Of a DNA stretch of 20,188 nucleotides, positions 16,940 through 20,188 are shown in pieces; the first letter of the stretch is position 1; the number at the start of each line of letters is the position of its first letter. The position numbers were made by a program, and so were the translations under genes. Source of the DNA: Phycisphaeraceae bacterium (GTDB lineage Bacteria; Planctomycetota; Phycisphaerae; Phycisphaerales; Zrk34). The notes beneath the pieces were generated by a model. That model saw nothing but the letters and a program-made list of their open reading frames with translations, was not told where the DNA came from and did not search any database. Where the stretch lies: contig JANQJT010000305.1 of NCBI GenBank assembly GCA_028281485.1, positions 1 to 20,188 of the forward strand, given 5' to 3'.

Positions 16940-17151
16940 TGCTGCGAGGCGTACTCGAATCCACCAACTCGGTGATCTTCGCCCTGATCGCGCTGGTGAT
17001 CTTCGTCGCCGTGTTCGGCGTGATCCTGGTGATGACGCTGCGGAGCAAGCAGAGCGACATCGACCACGCGGCCAACCTGCCGCTGGATGACAACATCGAC
17101 CACGCCGCCGGCAACGGCGACAAGACCCTCGACGGAGCCAACCGGCCATGA
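16939..17151 (+). CDS. ccoQ: CcoQ-like small subunit of the cbb3 oxidase
   Basis: This 70-residue protein has one membrane helix (about 12-34, ending VILVMTLRSK) and a polar tail. CcoQ is poorly conserved, so the name rests on size, topology and position between ccoNO and ccoP. In known systems CcoQ stabilises the oxidase complex. Its ATG overlaps the ccoNO stop (TGATG) and its own stop overlaps the ccoP start (ATGA), so the three are translationally coupled. The tail is longer than the minimal CcoQ and contains two DIDHAA/NIDHAA segments about 20 residues apart. Confidence 0.8.
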
Positions 17152-17777
17152 GTGAATCCACCGATCCCAACACGACCCATTCACCCAGCTCACCGGTCCA
17201 GCAGGAAGACATCCTCACCGATCACGAGTACGACGGCATCAAGGAATACGACAACCCGACGCCCGGCTGGTGGAACTGGTTGTTCATCGGCACGTTCGTG
17301 TTCAGCATCTTCTACTTCATCTTCTTCCACATGGGCGTGGGCCCGTCGATCGAGAGCCAGTACGACGCGGCCCAGGCGGCGCACATCGAGGTGCTCTTCG
17401 GCGACCTGGGCACGCTCGAGCCCGACCAGGAAACGATCCTCGCCTACATGAATCACGCCGACGAGAAATGGCTCAAGCGCGGCGCTAGTGTGTTCCAACA
17501 GCAGTGTGCCAAGTGCCACGGCTCTGACGGCGCGGGCGTGGCCGCTCCGAATATGACCGATGACAAGTTCATCCACGTGAAGAAGCTGGAAGACATCGCG
17601 CGTGTCGTGGCCAAGGGCGCCAACAAGCAGCTGATGCCCGCTTGGGAAAAGCAGTTGCACCCCAACGACATCGTGCTGGTGTCCGCATACGTCGCGAAGC
17701 TGCGCGGCGACAACCTGCCGACGCGCGGCTGGGCCGGCGCCGTCGGCGAACCGATCGACCCGTGGCCCACCGAGTAG
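17148..17777 (+). CDS. ccoP: cbb3 oxidase subunit III (CcoP), single haem c
   Basis: This 209-residue subunit carries electrons to CcoN from the periplasmic side. The CcoP N-terminal signature is present: YDGIKEYDNPTPGWWNWLF (28-46), leading into one helix (about 44-61). The soluble part has one haem site, CAKCH (120-124), with Met163 in QLMPAW as likely axial ligand. Typical CcoP has two cytochrome c domains and about 290-310 residues; here only one is present, and residues 65-105 between helix and haem domain have no CxxCH. The sequence runs cleanly to the stop, so this is a mono-haem form and not an obvious truncation. It overlaps ccoQ by four bases. Confidence 0.93.
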   Translation: MSESTDPNTTHSPSSPVQQEDILTDHEYDGIKEYDNPTPGWWNWLFIGTFVFSIFYFIFFHMGVGPSIESQYDAAQAAHIEVLFGDLGTLEPDQETILAYMNHADEKWLKRGASVFQQQCAKCHGSDGAGVAAPNMTDDKFIHVKKLEDIARVVAKGANKQLMPAWEKQLHPNDIVLVSAYVAKLRGDNLPTRGWAGAVGEPIDPWPTE

Positions 17778-17809
17778 TCCCGCAATCGGTCGCTTCGGAC
17801 CCGTAACCC

Positions 17810-19249
17810 ATGACCTCCTCGCCCCAGACAACCAAACCGCCCGCCGAGCCGGCGTCGCATGAACCGCGGCTGCTCGTCTCCGAGGAGCGCGTGCTCAGCA
17901 CACTCGAAGCCGACGGCTCGCGCCGCTGGCTGAAGCCGCGCCTCAGCCCCGGCCGCTTCCTCACACGCCGCCGCTTCGTGGCCTACGGCCTCATCGCCCT
18001 GTTCACGCTCCTGCCCTACATCCACATCAACGGAAAGCCCGCCATCCTGCTAGACGTCATCAACCGAGAGTTCACCTTCTTCGGCCTGACGTTCGCGCCG
18101 ACCGAGACGGTGCTGCTGGCGCTGCTGATGGTGAGCATCCTCGTATCGGTGTTCCTGCTGACGGCGCTGTTCGGTCGCGTGTGGTGCGGCTGGGCGTGTC
18201 CGCAGACGGTCTACATGGAATACGTCTACCGACCGATCGAACGCCTCTTCGAGGGCACGACCGGTCGCGGCGGCACCGCCAAACACGCGGTGGCCGGCTG
18301 GCGACGCGTGGCACGCATCATCGTCTACGCCGTCATCTCGTTCTACCTGGCGCACACGTTTTTGGCCTACTTCGTGGGCGTGGCGAACCTGCGCCAATGG
18401 ATCTTCGGCTCGCCGTTCGATCATCCCGTCGCGTTTCTCGTCGTCATGGCGGTGACGGGGTTGATGATGTTCGACTTCGTCTACTTCCGTGAGCAGCTCT
18501 GCATCGTGGCCTGCCCGTACGGGCGGTTGCAGTCGGTGTTGCTGGACCGGTTCAGCCTGATCGTGGGTTACGACCGCAAACGCGGCGAGCCGCGCGGCAA
18601 GAAAAAGAGCGACGACACCGGTGACTGCATCGATTGCAAGATGTGCGTGATCACGTGTCCGACGGGCATCGACATCCGCGACGGTCTGCAGCTCGAGTGC
18701 ATCGGCTGCGCGCAATGCATCGACGCGTGTGACACGGTGATGGACAAGATCGATCGGCCGCGCGGCCTGATCCGCTACAGCTCGCAGGCGGCGATGGAAG
18801 ACGGCGACCGCCGCGTCGTCCGGCCACGCGTCGTCCTCTACCCCGCGATCCTGGCGATCGTGCTGACGCTGCTGGCCGCGAAGCTCGCCACCCGCGAAGC
18901 CGCCCAAGTGCACATCATGAAGATGCACAACAACGCCGCGCAGTTCGTGGTCAACGACGGACTGATCACCAACCGTCTTCTTATCGAGATCACCAACCGC
19001 ACCGAGACCGAACGGGTGTACGCGGTGTCGGTGGTAGACGAGCCGCGCGTGACCGCCCGCATGACCGAGCAGCCCATGACCGTGGGCGGCGGCGAGATGA
19101 AAGAAACCGGCCTGATCATCGATGCCGAGCCCGGTGTGTTCAGCGACGGCTACGCCGTCATCACGCTGCGCATCACCGACGGGAATCGCTTCGACCAGCA
19201 GATTCAGCGTAAGATACTCGGACCGTTCAACACCGGAGCAACCCCATGA
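17810..19249 (+). CDS. ccoG: Cytochrome oxidase accessory protein CcoG (copper-handling ferredoxin-like membrane protein)
   Basis: This 479-residue protein is CcoG/FixG/RdxA, described as a cupric reductase in cbb3 assembly. Helices lie at about 56-72, 99-121, 167-190, 206-224 and 341-358. Conserved motifs are VWCGWACPQTVYMEYVYRP (124-142) and CIVACPYGRLQS (231-242). Two [4Fe-4S] ferredoxin motifs follow, C273-C276-C279-C283 and C297-C300-C303-C307, with an Ig-like periplasmic C-terminal domain (about 360-479) last. All family cysteines seem present. It starts 32 bases after ccoP and overlaps ccoH by four bases (ATGA), consistent with one cco operon. The first 40 residues are polar and variable. 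Confidence 0.95.
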   Translation: MTSSPQTTKPPAEPASHEPRLLVSEERVLSTLEADGSRRWLKPRLSPGRFLTRRRFVAYGLIALFTLLPYIHINGKPAILLDVINREFTFFGLTFAPTETVLLALLMVSILVSVFLLTALFGRVWCGWACPQTVYMEYVYRPIERLFEGTTGRGGTAKHAVAGWRRVARIIVYAVISFYLAHTFLAYFVGVANLRQWIFGSPFDHPVAFLVVMAVTGLMMFDFVYFREQLCIVACPYGRLQSVLLDRFSLIVGYDRKRGEPRGKKKSDDTGDCIDCKMCVITCPTGIDIRDGLQLECIGCAQCIDACDTVMDKIDRPRGLIRYSSQAAMEDGDRRVVRPRVVLYPAILAIVLTLLAAKLATREAAQVHIMKMHNNAAQFVVNDGLITNRLLIEITNRTETERVYAVSVVDEPRVTARMTEQPMTVGGGEMKETGLIIDAEPGVFSDGYAVITLRITDGNRFDQQIQRKILGPFNTGATP

Positions 19250-19770
19250 ACGAAGTGAACCAGACCGCTCCGAAGGGCTTCCTCGCACGCGGTGGTCAGT
19301 GGCCGCTGCTGGTGGTGGCGCTGCTGGGTGTGCAGATCGTTCTGTGCATGGCGGCGTTGTACTACGCGACGAGTGACAAGTCGTTCGCCGTGGAACCCGA
19401 CGCGTACCAGAAGGCGCTGGCGTGGGACGATCAGGTCGCCGCGCAGAAGGCCTCCGATGAGCTGGGTTGGACGCTGGCGCTGACCGCCACCGAACCGGAC
19501 GCGATGAAGCAGCGCTACGTGGTGATCACGCTGGCCGACTCAGACAACCAGCCGATCGAAGGGGCGCAGATCGCCGGCACGACGCTGCACCCGACCGAGG
19601 CCTCGCGACCGCGCGCCCTCGAGTTCACCGAGATCGCACCGGGACAGTACCGCGCCCCGGCACGCATGAAACAGGACGGCAAGTGGTTGTTCGACCTGCG
19701 TGCCGAACGCGGCGAAGACGTCTTCCTCTGGCGCGACCAGCAGTTCATCGGCCAATGGCGGATGGAGTAG
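19246..19770 (+). CDS. ccoH: FixH/CcoH family cbb3 oxidase assembly protein
   Basis: This 174-residue protein has one N-terminal helix (about 19-42) after a basic-poor cytosolic segment, then a periplasmic domain containing YQKALAWDDQVAAQKASDEL (58-77). That helical stretch after the membrane anchor is the usual FixH signature. The remainder is beta-rich, ending LFDLRAERGEDVFLWRDQQF. CcoH is needed for stable assembly of cbb3 oxidase and binds the complex in the membrane. The start overlaps the ccoG stop. A putative membrane protein gene follows after seven bases. Confidence 0.92.
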   Translation: MNEVNQTAPKGFLARGGQWPLLVVALLGVQIVLCMAALYYATSDKSFAVEPDAYQKALAWDDQVAAQKASDELGWTLALTATEPDAMKQRYVVITLADSDNQPIEGAQIAGTTLHPTEASRPRALEFTEIAPGQYRAPARMKQDGKWLFDLRAERGEDVFLWRDQQFIGQWRME

Positions 19771-19777
19771 GCCCTTG

Positions 19778-20188
19778 ATGGACACGCATCAATTGTGGTT
19801 GGTTCTCGTCGCGTCGCTGGCCGGCTCGGTGCACTGCGCAGGGATGTGCGGCGTGTTCGTGGCGTTCGCGGTCGGCGCCGACAAGCCCGACACGCCCCGC
19901 CGCTGGCTGCTCAACGTGAGCTACCACCTCGGTCGCCTGGTGACCTACGCGCTGCTGGGCGCGATCTGCGGCGCGATCGGCATCGCGATTGATCACGGCG
20001 GCACGCTGGTCGGCCTGCACCGCTTCGCGGCGATCATGGCCGGCGTCATCATCGTCCTGTTCGGCCTGGTCGGCATCGCGCGCGTGCTCGGCGTGAGTGT
20101 GAAGAAATCCTCTTTCCCCCCCGCGGTGCAGCGCGCGATCGCGTGGGTCATGCGGATGGCGATGAAGCTGGAACCGGCGCCGCGCGCG
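19778..20188 (+). CDS. SafE/UreH-like (DsbD-like) membrane protein, truncated by the window end
   Basis: The open frame from ATG 19778 runs 137 codons to the right edge with no stop. The first helix contains GSVHCAGMCGVFVAF (16-30); a Cys-x-x-x-Cys with preceding His in helix 1 is the hallmark of the TauE/SafE or UreH-like (cytochrome c biogenesis transmembrane region, DsbD_2) family. Two further helices at about 51-73 and 81-103 are visible. Genes of this kind commonly follow ccoGH. Metal (copper or nickel) or redox transport is plausible, but this is inference. It starts 7 bases after ccoH. A TTG three bases upstream (19775) is an alternative start. Confidence 0.8.
   Translation, partial: MDTHQLWLVLVASLAGSVHCAGMCGVFVAFAVGADKPDTPRRWLLNVSYHLGRLVTYALLGAICGAIGIAIDHGGTLVGLHRFAAIMAGVIIVLFGLVGIARVLGVSVKKSSFPPAVQRAIAWVMRMAMKLEPAPRA

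Overview
The window is a high-GC, gene-dense bacterial stretch. A planctomycete, possibly of class Phycisphaerae, is the best guess. This rests on a secreted formylglycine-type sulfatase, a fused CcoN-CcoO oxidase subunit, a cysteine-free FmdB-like protein of a kind I associate with planctomycetes, and compact operons with AT-rich promoter islands. No taxonomic marker gene is present, so this is inference.

Layout. (1) Positions 1-5185, plus strand: the tail of an upstream gene, a DUF2149 membrane protein and a very large CobN-like protein anchored in the membrane at both ends. The set resembles the HmuU/HmuV/HmuS part of Bacteroidetes haem-utilisation operons: an ExbB-like channel, a DUF2149 partner and a CobN-like (de)chelatase. 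Here the CobN-like protein carries a roughly 220-residue insertion bounded by two histidine-rich tracts. (2) 5186-7418, plus: a terminator, a promoter, then an FmdB-like protein without cysteines, HisI (phosphoribosyl-AMP cyclohydrolase) and a COG0523/CobW GTPase with a histidine cluster. HisI is a zinc enzyme and COG0523 proteins are metal chaperones, so this looks like a small metal-linked operon. (3) 7419-8021: no gene, but a good promoter followed about 180 bases later by a strong terminator, a candidate small RNA. (4) 8022-9140, plus: an unrecognised three-helix membrane protein with a soluble C-terminal domain that may be TIR-like. (5) 9111-9441, minus: a 56-residue membrane protein with its own terminator, which lies inside the end of the convergent gene, and three 7-bp repeats at exact 11-bp spacing upstream. 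(6) 9650-9860, minus: a decayed methyl-accepting chemotaxis protein tail. (7) 10029-11465, plus: a secreted sulfatase. (8) 14279-11481, minus: three glycosyltransferases in one operon. (9) 14606-20188, plus: a cbb3 oxidase operon, ccoNO (fused), ccoQ, ccoP (one haem), ccoG, ccoH and a truncated SafE/UreH-like membrane protein.

How they fit: the last operon builds a high-affinity terminal oxidase together with copper-handling and assembly factors (CcoG, CcoH and perhaps the SafE-like protein). The first operon probably handles a metallo-tetrapyrrole in the periplasm. Haem, copper and zinc handling is therefore a recurring theme. The sulfatase and the glycosyltransferases suggest polysaccharide degradation and cell-surface glycan synthesis respectively. 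The candidates most worth following are the His-rich insertion in the CobN-like protein, the possible small RNA and the small minus-strand gene with its phased repeats.
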